Source: a virus. From it: a stretch of DNA of 22,570 bases. The stretch covers positions 1-22,570 of IMG/VR virus record IMGVR_UViG_3300040808_000113, one strand, 5' to 3'. Below, piece after piece: positions 1 to 5,605 of this stretch (position 1 is its first letter; each line of letters begins with the position of its first letter). A model generated the notes under the pieces. It was not told the DNA's origin. It was given only the letters and a program-made list of their open reading frames with translations, and did no database searches. A program made the position numbers and the translations under genes.

Positions 1-45
1 GACTCGAAAGTCCTTCAGGACCCTCGATTGATCATTAGTAGTCAT
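1..45 (-). CDS. terL: Large terminase subunit (DNA packaging ATPase/nuclease), first 15 codons only
   Basis: Only the N-terminus is in the window: an ATG at 45 opens a frame reading MTTNDQSRVLKDFRV to the window edge. The call rests on position, because in T7 the large terminase (gp19) directly follows the small terminase (gp18), and on the general look of the peptide. The ATPase and nuclease motifs would lie outside. The start is six bases past the small-terminase stop. The only Shine-Dalgarno-like bases (GGAAG) lie inside the end of that gene, rather far from the ATG, so translation is probably coupled. Identity is an inference from synteny. Confidence 0.6.
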   Translation of the reverse strand, partial: MTTNDQSRVLKDFRV

Positions 46-51
46 GAATGA

Positions 52-318
52 TTAGTTAGTCTTCCGTAGTGGGTAGATGTTTTCGTCTTCGTCAAACTCT
101 GGAAGATCCGCAAGGCTTGCTAAGGGGGAACCCTCTACTGCAATAGCCTCTATCTTGTTGTCTTTTAGGAACTGTCTGGCGACGTTTAAGATTGCAGCCG
201 GAGGCGGTATAGATTCTCCGGTATCCTTGTCTGCATAAGGTCGAGTAATGGCATCCTTGAGGACATTAGCCAAGGTTCCGTGTAACTCACCTAGTTGTTG
301 TTCTTCAGCTTTCTTCAC
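52..318 (-). CDS. terS: Small terminase subunit (T7 gp18-like DNA maturase A)
   Basis: This 88-aa soluble protein matches T7 gp18 in size (about 89 aa) and place, just before the large terminase. It should form the ring that recognises concatemeric DNA and hands it to the large subunit. The middle segment PPPAAILNVARQFLKDNK (residues 38-55) recalls the 'prolines, then NAxxxFLxxN' helix of phage small terminases. The acidic C-terminus DEDENIYPL resembles the DDDIYTL end of gp18 as I recall it. The start codon is GTG at 318, overlapping the upstream holin stop as GTGA. A GGGAG ribosome site at 326-330 sits at normal distance and decides this start. No membrane segment is seen. Confidence 0.8.
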   Translation of the reverse strand: MKKAEEQQLGELHGTLANVLKDAITRPYADKDTGESIPPPAAILNVARQFLKDNKIEAIAVEGSPLASLADLPEFDEDENIYPLRKTN

Positions 319-716
319 TTAGTAACTCCCTTCATCTTCTCAAAGGTTCGTAGACCTGCCATGCCAAGCATAGCAAAAGTTAACTCCATGAGTCCTTCGG
401 TGCTAATACTTGGAGGGACTACGTTGAGATGATTTATAGCAATTACCCATTTGACCATTTCATTGCCGACAAACTGCCAACCTAAGCCAAAAGCACAAAG
501 CCAACCTATAGCAGGTCTCCAGCCAGCCACGAAGACTGACTTGTGTTGTGCCTCAGCAATGTTGGTTTGAAGTTGAGCCATGTTAGCTGCATTAGCAGCC
601 TCTACTAGCTTCATCTCCATTTCAGCCTTGGCTTTTGCCGCCGCGTCTTTGTCAGGAATAAATTGGTCCACAATATCGAGGGCCTTAGGTAATAAGGCAG
701 ATAGTAGTGGTAACAT
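315..716 (-). CDS. Holin of the three-transmembrane (GTA holin) family
   Basis: This 133-aa protein has a hydrophobic N-terminus (residues 1-20), an Ala/Glu/Lys-rich helical stretch (25-58), then the signature of the 'Holin of 3TMs, for gene-transfer release' family. That signature is VFVAGWRPAIGWLC followed by FGLGWQFV at about residues 61-83, a second hydrophobic helix (106-124), and the closing GLRTFEKMKG. Holins of this type insert in the inner membrane and time lysis. The gene lies immediately upstream of the small terminase, as holin gp17.5 does in T7. The ATG at 716 has an AGGA ribosome site a few bases upstream. It is the strongest holin candidate of the four membrane proteins encoded here. 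Which of them actually makes the hole is not shown by sequence. Confidence 0.8.
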   Translation of the reverse strand: MLPLLSALLPKALDIVDQFIPDKDAAAKAKAEMEMKLVEAANAANMAQLQTNIAEAQHKSVFVAGWRPAIGWLCAFGLGWQFVGNEMVKWVIAINHLNVVPPSISTEGLMELTFAMLGMAGLRTFEKMKGVTK

Positions 717-725
717 AAAGTAGTC

Positions 726-914
726 CTATAGTTTTGTTATTAGAGAGACGCTAAGACCAACTATGAGAATTGTAGATCCCATAATCATAGCCTCTAGTCT
801 CCATAAGCGTTTCTCAAGTGCGTTTAGTTTTTCTTGTACAGAAGCATAGCGGACTGCACATTCTCGCTCATGAGCATCGAGTTGTGATTGAGTATCGTTA
901 ATCTTTGCGTTCAT
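726..914 (-). CDS. Small coiled-coil protein with C-terminal membrane anchor (XhlA-like architecture)
   Basis: This 62-aa protein has a charged heptad-like helix (about residues 8-42, including ERECAVRYASVQEKL and NALEKRLWRLE) and one C-terminal membrane helix (residues 43-60, IMGSTILIVGLSVSLI). This cytoplasmic coiled coil plus tail anchor is the layout of haemolysin XhlA-type proteins, which accompany holins in other phages. Homology is an inference from architecture alone. The start overlaps the last codons of the 54-aa gene upstream, and ten bases separate its stop from the holin ATG, so it is translated with the lysis cluster. It could be an antiholin or holin regulator. No catalytic residues are expected or seen. 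Confidence 0.6.
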   Translation of the reverse strand: MNAKINDTQSQLDAHERECAVRYASVQEKLNALEKRLWRLEAMIMGSTILIVGLSVSLITKL

Positions 915-1062
915 TGTTTTTATTAAATAAAGAAAATAAAGTTTCTACTTTGGATTCGAGTACCTTTACACGCACAGTTATTTCAGCACGAAAGGCAACG
1001 CCTATAGCCCCAACAGCAATAAGGCCCGATATTACGGGCCAAAGTTCGAGGAATCCTTCCAT
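898..1062 (-). CDS. 54-aa membrane protein of the lysis cluster (short gene read by hand)
   Basis: An ATG at 1062 with a near-perfect ribosome site (AAAGGAGC, eight bases upstream) opens a 54-codon frame ending in TAA at 898-900. The product starts MEGFLELWPVISGL, has one membrane helix (about residues 5-24), then a basic and heptad-rich tail (RAEITVRVKVLESKVETL) ending in a charged hydrophilic stretch. Its stop overlaps the start region of the next gene by 17 bases, and its ribosome site begins at the stop codon of the preceding gene. Size, anchor and tail resemble T7-type class II holins and small spanin or antiholin partners. I do not recognise a specific family. The strong ribosome site and tight packing argue that the gene is real. 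Confidence 0.7.
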   Translation of the reverse strand: MEGFLELWPVISGLIAVGAIGVAFRAEITVRVKVLESKVETLFSLFNKNNERKD

Positions 1063-1077
1063 TTAAATTTTGCTCCT

Positions 1078-1347
1078 TTAAGGGTTACTCTGCTTCTCCT
1101 CGACTAATTTAAGTCGAACGTGTAAGTCAGTTAGGCGTTCAACTAATTCCTCCTTCAACTCGCTCCGAGCTTCTCGGTTGCCAGGTGAGGGGATGATGGT
1201 TCCATTGGGGGTAATGAGTAACATCATGTTACCCTTGAGACTGTTTATTTCTAACTGCAAATGATTAATTGAGGAAATTAACCACCACATTGCTGCTAGT
1301 AGGACTGGTAATAGTGATCCGGTTATTTTCCCTATATCAATATTCAT
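1078..1347 (-). CDS. Small N-terminally anchored coiled-coil protein of the lysis cluster
   Basis: This 89-aa protein has one membrane helix near the N-terminus (about residues 11-27, [17 protein letters not shown]). A helix with leucine spacing follows (28-42), then a short Pro/Gly/Asn-rich linker (46-57) and a charged coiled coil (about 58-85). It starts at ATG 1347, overlapping the stop of the 55-aa gene upstream as ATGA. No convincing independent ribosome site is visible, so expression is probably coupled. The anchor-plus-coil layout would suit an inner-membrane spanin-like or holin-accessory protein, but no spanin or lipoprotein motif is present and I do not recognise the family. It begins a run of four tiny membrane-protein genes leading to the three-helix holin. 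Confidence 0.6.
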   Translation of the reverse strand: MNIDIGKITGSLLPVLLAAMWWLISSINHLQLEINSLKGNMMLLITPNGTIIPSPGNREARSELKEELVERLTDLHVRLKLVEEKQSNP

Positions 1348-1511
1348 GAGTCGGCTGGCTCAGGCGTATTGCCCTCAGCCAACCACTCTAAGTATTCTTG
1401 ATAGTCTCTGTTTGCTTCGTCAAATGGAATAGAAGCATTGTCTGCTATTCTTAGTATTGAACTAATAGTATTTCCTGTTACTGGATGTACATCTTCAACT
1501 AATTTATACAT
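1344..1511 (-). CDS. 55-aa acidic protein at the end of the fiber cassette (short gene read by hand)
   Basis: An ATG at 1511 directly follows the stop of the 342-aa fiber gene (TAAATG) and has a GGAG ribosome site eight bases upstream inside that gene's last codons. The 55-aa product begins [20 protein letters not shown] and ends in a helix, [21 protein letters not shown] recall this C-terminal style ([18 protein letters not shown]) from small proteins encoded next to tail fibers in many phages, where they are often presumed to be assembly partners. That is recollection, not a search. The stop overlaps the next start as ATGA. No membrane segment is present. The likely role is chaperone or accessory for the preceding fiber. 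The function is not proven. Confidence 0.7.
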   Translation of the reverse strand: MYKLVEDVHPVTGNTISSILRIADNASIPFDEANRDYQEYLEWLAEGNTPEPADS

Positions 1512-2540
1512 TTATAACTCCGCATCTGCCGAACAAATACCAAGAGTTCCACCAGAGGTATTGCTCCAACCAAAAGAAGCCCAAGCATTACCAGCAGTAT
1601 AAATAGTTGCGCCATAAGTCCCCCTCATTAAGCCTGTCCCCTCATATAACCCAGCAATCGTTGGTTGACTTCTCATTTGAACTTTATATTGCCAATTTAC
1701 ATAATTATATGCAGCACCATAACTACTCCAAATAGCTTCGTTTGAGTATTCTGCTCCATCTATAAATTGGTAATACCTCTGACACAACAACAACTCAGTA
1801 CCATAAGGTCTATGCTCAAACTCAGTAGCTGACTCACCGGCTTCAAACTGAATTAAAGTAATATCAAAATTGCCAGCTTGGTTTCCTATTGAGCTTGCAC
1901 GAGAGTCATAAGCAGAACCTGAGCTAAGCCATAAGTAAAGTTCTAAATAACTGGTATTTGTTGATGGATCAATAGTTTTTCCTGAAATACTAGGAAGAGT
2001 TAGTGTGACCGAAAACTTTTGCCACGAAGTAGACAAAGTAACTGAGTCAGAATCTGCGGTTACAACACGACTACTTGCACTACCACCAGTTCCAAAACTT
2101 TGGTTTAGTTCTATTGCTATTTTATTTCCAGAAACTGAACTTTTAGCCCAGAATGAAAGAGTACAAGTTTGACCGGCAAATGTTCTAACGTCTTCTATGT
2201 GTTGCGCTAGAATTACATAGTCACTAGTTCCAGAGTTTGAGGAAACTGTATTCCTTAGATAAAACTCAGGCTCTCCAGTAACATCTGTTTGTCCTAAAGT
2301 AAACGATTGTTGACTAACATCTACAGTAGGTCCACTTAGAAAATATTTCCATCTATCCAATGCCGGATATGTATTGTTTGAAATTCCAGTTGCACTAGTA
2401 CCACGCTGTGCAATCTGCATCGCACCATTAATGATCCTGTTCTTGCCTACTGTGTTGTAAGCATTAGGCGTAGTGCCATTGATCGATGTAGTGCTACCAC
2501 CGTTAGCATCTGTAATTGCGTTGACTGCAATGGTACTCAT
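1512..2540 (-). CDS. Tail fiber / receptor-binding protein with jelly-roll-like carbohydrate-binding region
   Basis: This is the largest accessory fiber gene (342 aa). It starts with the cassette leader MSTIAVNAITDANGG, followed by KNRIINGAMQIAQRGTS (residues 33-49), a segment widely seen at the start of phage fiber and neck-appendage domains. Residues about 120-240 (CTLSFWAKSSVSG, SWQKFSVTLTLP, LELYLWLSSGS, FDITLIQFEAGESATEFEHRPYG) have the alternating pattern of a beta-sandwich carbohydrate-binding domain. This region ends in the FExRPYGxELxLCQRYY motif common in such fibers. The last 90 residues are aromatic and Gly-rich and probably form the tip. An AAAGG ribosome site precedes the ATG. 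Its product is likely surface exposed on the virion and binds host polysaccharide. Start and end are tightly abutted by small partner genes. Confidence 0.75.
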   Translation of the reverse strand: MSTIAVNAITDANGGSTTSINGTTPNAYNTVGKNRIINGAMQIAQRGTSATGISNNTYPALDRWKYFLSGPTVDVSQQSFTLGQTDVTGEPEFYLRNTVSSNSGTSDYVILAQHIEDVRTFAGQTCTLSFWAKSSVSGNKIAIELNQSFGTGGSASSRVVTADSDSVTLSTSWQKFSVTLTLPSISGKTIDPSTNTSYLELYLWLSSGSAYDSRASSIGNQAGNFDITLIQFEAGESATEFEHRPYGTELLLCQRYYQFIDGAEYSNEAIWSSYGAAYNYVNWQYKVQMRSQPTIAGLYEGTGLMRGTYGATIYTAGNAWASFGWSNTSGGTLGICSADAEL

Positions 2541-2542
2541 AA

Positions 2543-2809
2543 TTAACCTTTTGGATATTTGTCTTTAACTGCTTGAATCTGTGCAGCCATGTCAGCAGGA
2601 AATACTCCCGCATGAAACAAGGCATCTAACTGGTCACCAATAGCTGGATACTCTAATGCTCTACTAAACTTGTATGCGTCTGGATCAACCCAAGCATTGA
2701 CCGCATCCATGTCAATTTCTACTTTGTTTCCATTAGCATCCATAGCCCCAGCAGTATCATCAATAGACACAACGTTAGAATATAATGCGTAAATAGCTTT
2801 ATGATTCAT
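2543..2809 (-). CDS. 88-aa fiber-partner protein, copy 2
   Basis: This protein is paralogous to the 88-aa protein at 4612-4878. Both share the opening MNHxAIYALYxNV, the segment (D)xDAVNAWVxPxxY (about residues 33-47), YPxIxxQLD (about 55-63) and a C-terminal (A)VKxxxPK helix. The YP-I-QLD plus terminal VKxxYPK pattern is one I associate with small proteins encoded beside phage fibers and base-plate parts. An assembly or adaptor role is an inference. It starts at ATG 2809 inside the end of the 204-aa fiber gene (ATGA overlap). The ribosome site GGAG is embedded in the codons for that gene's last residues, MEIAG. No catalytic or membrane features are seen. Confidence 0.7.
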   Translation of the reverse strand: MNHKAIYALYSNVVSIDDTAGAMDANGNKVEIDMDAVNAWVDPDAYKFSRALEYPAIGDQLDALFHAGVFPADMAAQIQAVKDKYPKG

Positions 2810-3420
2810 CCTGCTATCTCCATTGCTGTAATTGTAGAAACAGAAGTTCCAAATTTATCTGTAGTTCCACCTAAACGATCTCTGTTTATATAAAACGGAT
2901 AAGACGTTCCATACGGAGCAATCCCGTAAATTTTATAAGTTATAGAAGATGTAGTAGAAGGTGAATCTAAATAAATTATATTAGGATGCCAATGAGGATA
3001 AGCATAACTATCTGAAAACACATAACTTGTTGCTTGTTGTAGACTTCCTATTGCATCACCGTATAATATATAAGTAGAATCTCTTGCTAATCTAAAACCA
3101 GCACTGTAGCCAGCAGCAGAAGCAGTAACACTTAAATTGTAAGATATTAAAATTTTACTGTTAGTAGATGAAGGTGTGATACTAACATTTAAACCAGTAA
3201 TTTCTGTCCAGCTAGCCGCACCACTACTAAAGATATCGGTTTTAGCAGTATTAACAACTTGCAACACACTACCAGCAGGAAAGTCTGATTGGTTTCCTGT
3301 AGTTAATACTGTACCAGCAGCATCAGGAAGATTAAATGTTCTGTCAGTATTGCTATTCGGGGCAGCAATAGTGAAATTACCAGTCCCGTTAGCATTGCCC
3401 TGAATAACGACTTTAGACAT
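2806..3420 (-). CDS. Tail fiber tip module, 204 aa (paralogue of the 177-aa protein)
   Basis: The N-terminus carries SKVVIQGNANGTGNFTIAAP and TFNLPDAAGTVLTTGN (residues 2-43), a Gly/Asn-rich beta segment typical of phage fiber attachment regions. The rest is beta-rich and ends STITAMEIAG. It shares scattered landmarks with the 177-aa protein at 4875-5408: VLQ near the start of the domain, SITPSSTNS (DITPASSNS there), LDSPSTTSSITY (FDSPSTTSQITY there), and the MEIAG end. The two are therefore divergent copies of one receptor-binding head with different surface loops and different N-terminal leaders. The ATG at 3420 abuts the preceding TAA, with a GGAG ribosome site upstream. The receptor cannot be named. 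Confidence 0.75.
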   Translation of the reverse strand: MSKVVIQGNANGTGNFTIAAPNSNTDRTFNLPDAAGTVLTTGNQSDFPAGSVLQVVNTAKTDIFSSGAASWTEITGLNVSITPSSTNSKILISYNLSVTASAAGYSAGFRLARDSTYILYGDAIGSLQQATSYVFSDSYAYPHWHPNIIYLDSPSTTSSITYKIYGIAPYGTSYPFYINRDRLGGTTDKFGTSVSTITAMEIAG

Positions 3421-3660
3421 TTACATATTCTCCACAACATTACGCAACTCTACTTCATTAATAGCTGCATCAATATCTGTTTGTACTGTTTCGTACTTAG
3501 CTCTTATAGCTACCCTAGACTCTTCAGCAGCAGTAGCGTCAGCACCAGGAATCTGTTTAGCAATCACATCATCGTGTGGCTTAAACTCTTCCTCACGCTT
3601 AGCTCTACGCATGTCGTGAGCAATGTCTTTAGCTTTAGTTAGGTTTACAGTAATAGGCAT
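3421..3660 (-). CDS. 79-aa basic/acidic helical fiber-cassette protein, probable assembly partner
   Basis: The product, starting MPITVNLTKAKDIAHDMRRAK, is short, soluble and strongly helical. It has a basic N-terminal helix (residues 8-20) and a long helix over the second half containing YETVQTDIDAAINEVELRNVV. I recall similar small proteins (an N-terminal 'ITVNLxKAKxI' followed by charged helices) near phage fiber genes, with no proven function. A start 15 bases further upstream is possible. I choose ATG 3660 because it overlaps the previous stop as TAATG and has a GGGAG ribosome site at normal spacing. The stop abuts the ATG of the 204-aa fiber gene. Confidence 0.65.
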   Translation of the reverse strand: MPITVNLTKAKDIAHDMRRAKREEEFKPHDDVIAKQIPGADATAAEESRVAIRAKYETVQTDIDAAINEVELRNVVENM

Positions 3661-3848
3661 TATGCGTACTCCCAAGCATTTCTAAAAGTTCTATCCCCAG
3701 GAATGTCAGTAACATCTACAATCTGATACTCTTTACCAGCAGGTACATCCTTAGCAGCAATCTGCTCAATAGTTAAACCACTGTTAGGTGCTGGTACAAT
3801 CACTGCTACACCACCGTCATCTGTAGGATAAATAATTCTCTTGTCCAT
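3660..3848 (-). CDS. 62-aa fiber-cassette protein with DRTFRNAW motif
   Basis: This short soluble protein begins MDKRIIYPTDDGGVAVIVPA and ends GDRTFRNAWEYA. The two halves (an N-terminal beta stretch, and the terminal DRTFRNAW) resemble small conserved proteins that I recall beside tail-fiber genes of phages. The name or function of that family is not established by anything here. GAGGA six bases before the ATG is a good ribosome site. The gene follows the 136-aa fiber module by nine bases and overlaps the next gene as TAATG, so it belongs to the same translational chain. A chaperone or adaptor role is an inference from its neighbours. Confidence 0.65.
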   Translation of the reverse strand: MDKRIIYPTDDGGVAVIVPAPNSGLTIEQIAAKDVPAGKEYQIVDVTDIPGDRTFRNAWEYA

Positions 3849-3857
3849 AATTTCCTC

Positions 3858-4268
3858 TTATCTAAGAACTATTATTGATATAAAAGATACATCATAACGT
3901 ACTGTAGTATTTCCAAAACCAGCATTAATTCTAAAACTTGTTGTTGTCATAGCTTCAGAATCTAAAGTTGAACTGGTATACGCACTCCGAAGTGACACGG
4001 CTGCAGGTTGACCAGACGTTAATGAACCAGCATTACACATATGAGCTAAACTATAGTTAGCGTTAGGCATTGCATTAGTAAAGTTAACTGTGTAATCACC
4101 AGTACCGTTATCAGTAATACTACCTACGTTAAATGAATCTCTAATAGCAACTGTTCCAGTACCATCAAAGTTTACCCAAGCCTTTGCAGAACCATTAATG
4201 ACATTAGTGACATCAGTAGACTCTGATCCGTCTCTGCTTGCTATTGTGTCTAGTTTAAGTGTACTCAT
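3858..4268 (-). CDS. Tail fiber tip module, 136 aa (paralogue of the 113-aa protein)
   Basis: It begins with the cassette leader MSTLKLDTIASRDG, then a short link (STDVTNVINGSA) and a beta domain. The domain carries KAWVNFDGTGTVAIRDSFNV, SITDNGTGDYTVNFTNAM and the terminal VSFISIIVLR. The KAWVNFDGTxT...SITDxGxGxYTVNFTNA block is shared with the 113-aa protein next door, so the two genes are tandem copies of one small receptor-binding or fiber-tip domain. I recall the same block from many marine phage fibers. An AGGT ribosome site precedes ATG 4268. Only five bases separate it from the upstream gene. Confidence 0.75.
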   Translation of the reverse strand: MSTLKLDTIASRDGSESTDVTNVINGSAKAWVNFDGTGTVAIRDSFNVGSITDNGTGDYTVNFTNAMPNANYSLAHMCNAGSLTSGQPAAVSLRSAYTSSTLDSEAMTTTSFRINAGFGNTTVRYDVSFISIIVLR

Positions 4269-4273
4269 TTGGT

Positions 4274-4615
4274 TTACCTAAATATAGCAACTGAATTGTA
4301 TGGAAGATCAGCAAAACCTCCAGCATAAGTAATTACTTTTACAGATGTAGTAGTAGGTGCAGTTACATTTGAGTAATTAGAAAGACCATATCCATTAGAA
4401 CTAGTACCGCACACTGAATAATCTACATCTTCCAGAGCATTTGTAAAGTTTACTGTGTAGATTCCAACTCCTCCATCAGTAATACTACTTACATTTCCAG
4501 ACGATCTAATCATATTAGCTGCTGTTTGTGTGCCATCAAAATTCACCCACGCCTTGCATAGGTACATCTCAACAGCATTGGTGTCTTGTATTGTGTCTAC
4601 CTTCAGTGTACTCAT
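4274..4615 (-). CDS. Tail fiber tip module, 113 aa (paralogue of the 136-aa protein)
   Basis: It has the leader MSTLKVDTIQDTNAVEMYL, then the shared block KAWVNFDGTQTAANMIRSSG and SITDGGVGIYTVNFTNALED, followed by a variable beta region and the end SVAIFR. It is shorter than its neighbour because the region between leader and domain is reduced and loops after TNA differ. It probably trimerises as a fiber end. It starts at ATG 4615, overlapping the stop of the 88-aa gene as ATGA with only a weak ribosome site, so coupling is likely. The receptor is unknown. Confidence 0.72.
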   Translation of the reverse strand: MSTLKVDTIQDTNAVEMYLCKAWVNFDGTQTAANMIRSSGNVSSITDGGVGIYTVNFTNALEDVDYSVCGTSSNGYGLSNYSNVTAPTTTSVKVITYAGGFADLPYNSVAIFR

Positions 4616-4878
4616 GGCTTAGGATGCTCCGTCTTTACAGCCTCAATAGCGTCTTTCCAAGTAGTTGTACCATTGACACTATCCCAATACTGCATATCAA
4701 GTTGTTCTTGGATTGATGGATAAGCAACTCGTCTGTCTCTGGCGTATTGCTCTGGACTAACCCAAGCGTTAACTGCATCAGCGTCAATAGTTACTTCATT
4801 ACCGTCAGCATCGTATGGAGTATCAACAATAATACGTTTAACATTAGGATAAAGTGCATAAATAGCTTCGTGATTCAT
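4612..4878 (-). CDS. 88-aa fiber-partner protein, copy 1
   Basis: This is the first of two paralogues in the window (the other is at 2543-2809), both exactly 88 aa. It opens MNHEAIYALYPNVKRIIVDT, carries DADAVNAWVSPEQYARDRR (about residues 33-51) and YPSIQEQLDMQYWD (about 54-67), and ends in VKTEHPKP. The two copies agree best at the start, the AVNAWV segment and the C-terminal half. The family looks like the small proteins that accompany fiber genes, and a chaperone or connector function is an inference. The ribosome site GGAG lies within the MEIAG-coding end of the upstream fiber gene. The start overlaps that gene's stop as ATGA. Confidence 0.7.
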   Translation of the reverse strand: MNHEAIYALYPNVKRIIVDTPYDADGNEVTIDADAVNAWVSPEQYARDRRVAYPSIQEQLDMQYWDSVNGTTTWKDAIEAVKTEHPKP

Positions 4879-5408
4879 CCGGCAATCTCCATAACTACAA
4901 ATGTTGAAACACCTCTTTCAGACGATGTTGTATCAATATCATCTTCAGTTCTGTTTGTAAAAAGCGTAGTGTTTGCGTAAACATTGTCAAAATTAACAGT
5001 GTAAGTTATTTGCGATGTAGTAGAAGGAGAATCAAAATACATTGCGTTACATGACTCCAAAGTGCTTGCAGAGTTAATATGAAAACTAATAGCTAACGGA
5101 GCAACCATTGATCCTCTATTTCCAACTCCACTTGGTCTTAATGCAGTTCCTGATCTTCTAAAATAAAGACCAGAGTTGTAAGGAATATTTGTATCACCAC
5201 ATTCTCCGCACCACTGAGCTAATAATAAAAATGTGCTATTTGAAGAAGCTGGTGTGATGTCTATTTCTAAATCTGGAATATAAACATCTGAGCCAGCAGT
5301 TATATACTGAGAACTTGGTGTTTCATTTCTAACGTGTTGAATTTGTAATACTCTGTTGTTAGTAACACCAGCAGTGTTGGCTATATTGTCAACCTTTAGT
5401 GTACTCAT
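4875..5408 (-). CDS. Tail fiber tip module, 177 aa (paralogue of the 204-aa protein)
   Basis: It begins with the cassette leader MSTLKVDNIANTAGVTNNRV and continues as a beta-rich domain with VLQIQHV (about residues 20-26), DLEIDITPASSNSTFLLL, FDSPSTTSQITYTVNF and the end STFVVMEIAG. The 204-aa protein at 2806-3420 has the same landmarks in the same order. An unusual pair of cysteines (WCGECG, about residues 67-72) is absent from that copy. It starts at ATG 5408 in an ATGA overlap with the preceding small tip gene, with GGGTGAT as a weak ribosome site. Its product is likely displayed at the virion tail and contacts the host. Confidence 0.74.
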   Translation of the reverse strand: MSTLKVDNIANTAGVTNNRVLQIQHVRNETPSSQYITAGSDVYIPDLEIDITPASSNSTFLLLAQWCGECGDTNIPYNSGLYFRRSGTALRPSGVGNRGSMVAPLAISFHINSASTLESCNAMYFDSPSTTSQITYTVNFDNVYANTTLFTNRTEDDIDTTSSERGVSTFVVMEIAG

Positions 5409-5605
5409 AAGATCACCCAGTTCCCACCTGATGCAACAGTCACTGTCACACCTGAACTAATAGTTATGTCACCAATACTTGCTGCATTGCGTGTAGCAGC
5501 TACTGTGTGATCTGCATCAATAGTCTGGTCATTCTCAAAGAACGCTGAAGTGTTGTACACCCCAGGGGTTTGTATTCCCGTATCTCCATTTAAAATCATT
5601 GCCAT
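5405..5605 (-). CDS. 66-aa protein made of the gp17-like fiber's C-terminal tip domain
   Basis: The product (MAMILNGDTGIQTPGVYNTS...) consists of a short lead-in plus a domain matching the last 47 residues of the upstream fiber. FFENDQTIDADHTV here corresponds to FYENGQTITTSYTL there, and SGVTVTVASGGNWVIL to SGVSVTIPSGSRWVVL. It is therefore a free-standing copy of a tip domain. A start five codons upstream (5620) is possible. I prefer ATG 5605, which overlaps the fiber stop as TAATG with GGTGG as ribosome site. It may cap or exchange with the fiber tip, or be a small trimeric needle. The role is an inference. Confidence 0.65.
   Translation of the reverse strand: MAMILNGDTGIQTPGVYNTSAFFENDQTIDADHTVAATRNAASIGDITISSGVTVTVASGGNWVIL

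Noticed and set aside
3661-3675. Upstream start for the 79-aa protein
   Set aside because: The internal ATG at 3660 forms a TAATG junction and has GGGAG in front. The longer start would overlap the previous gene without a good ribosome site.
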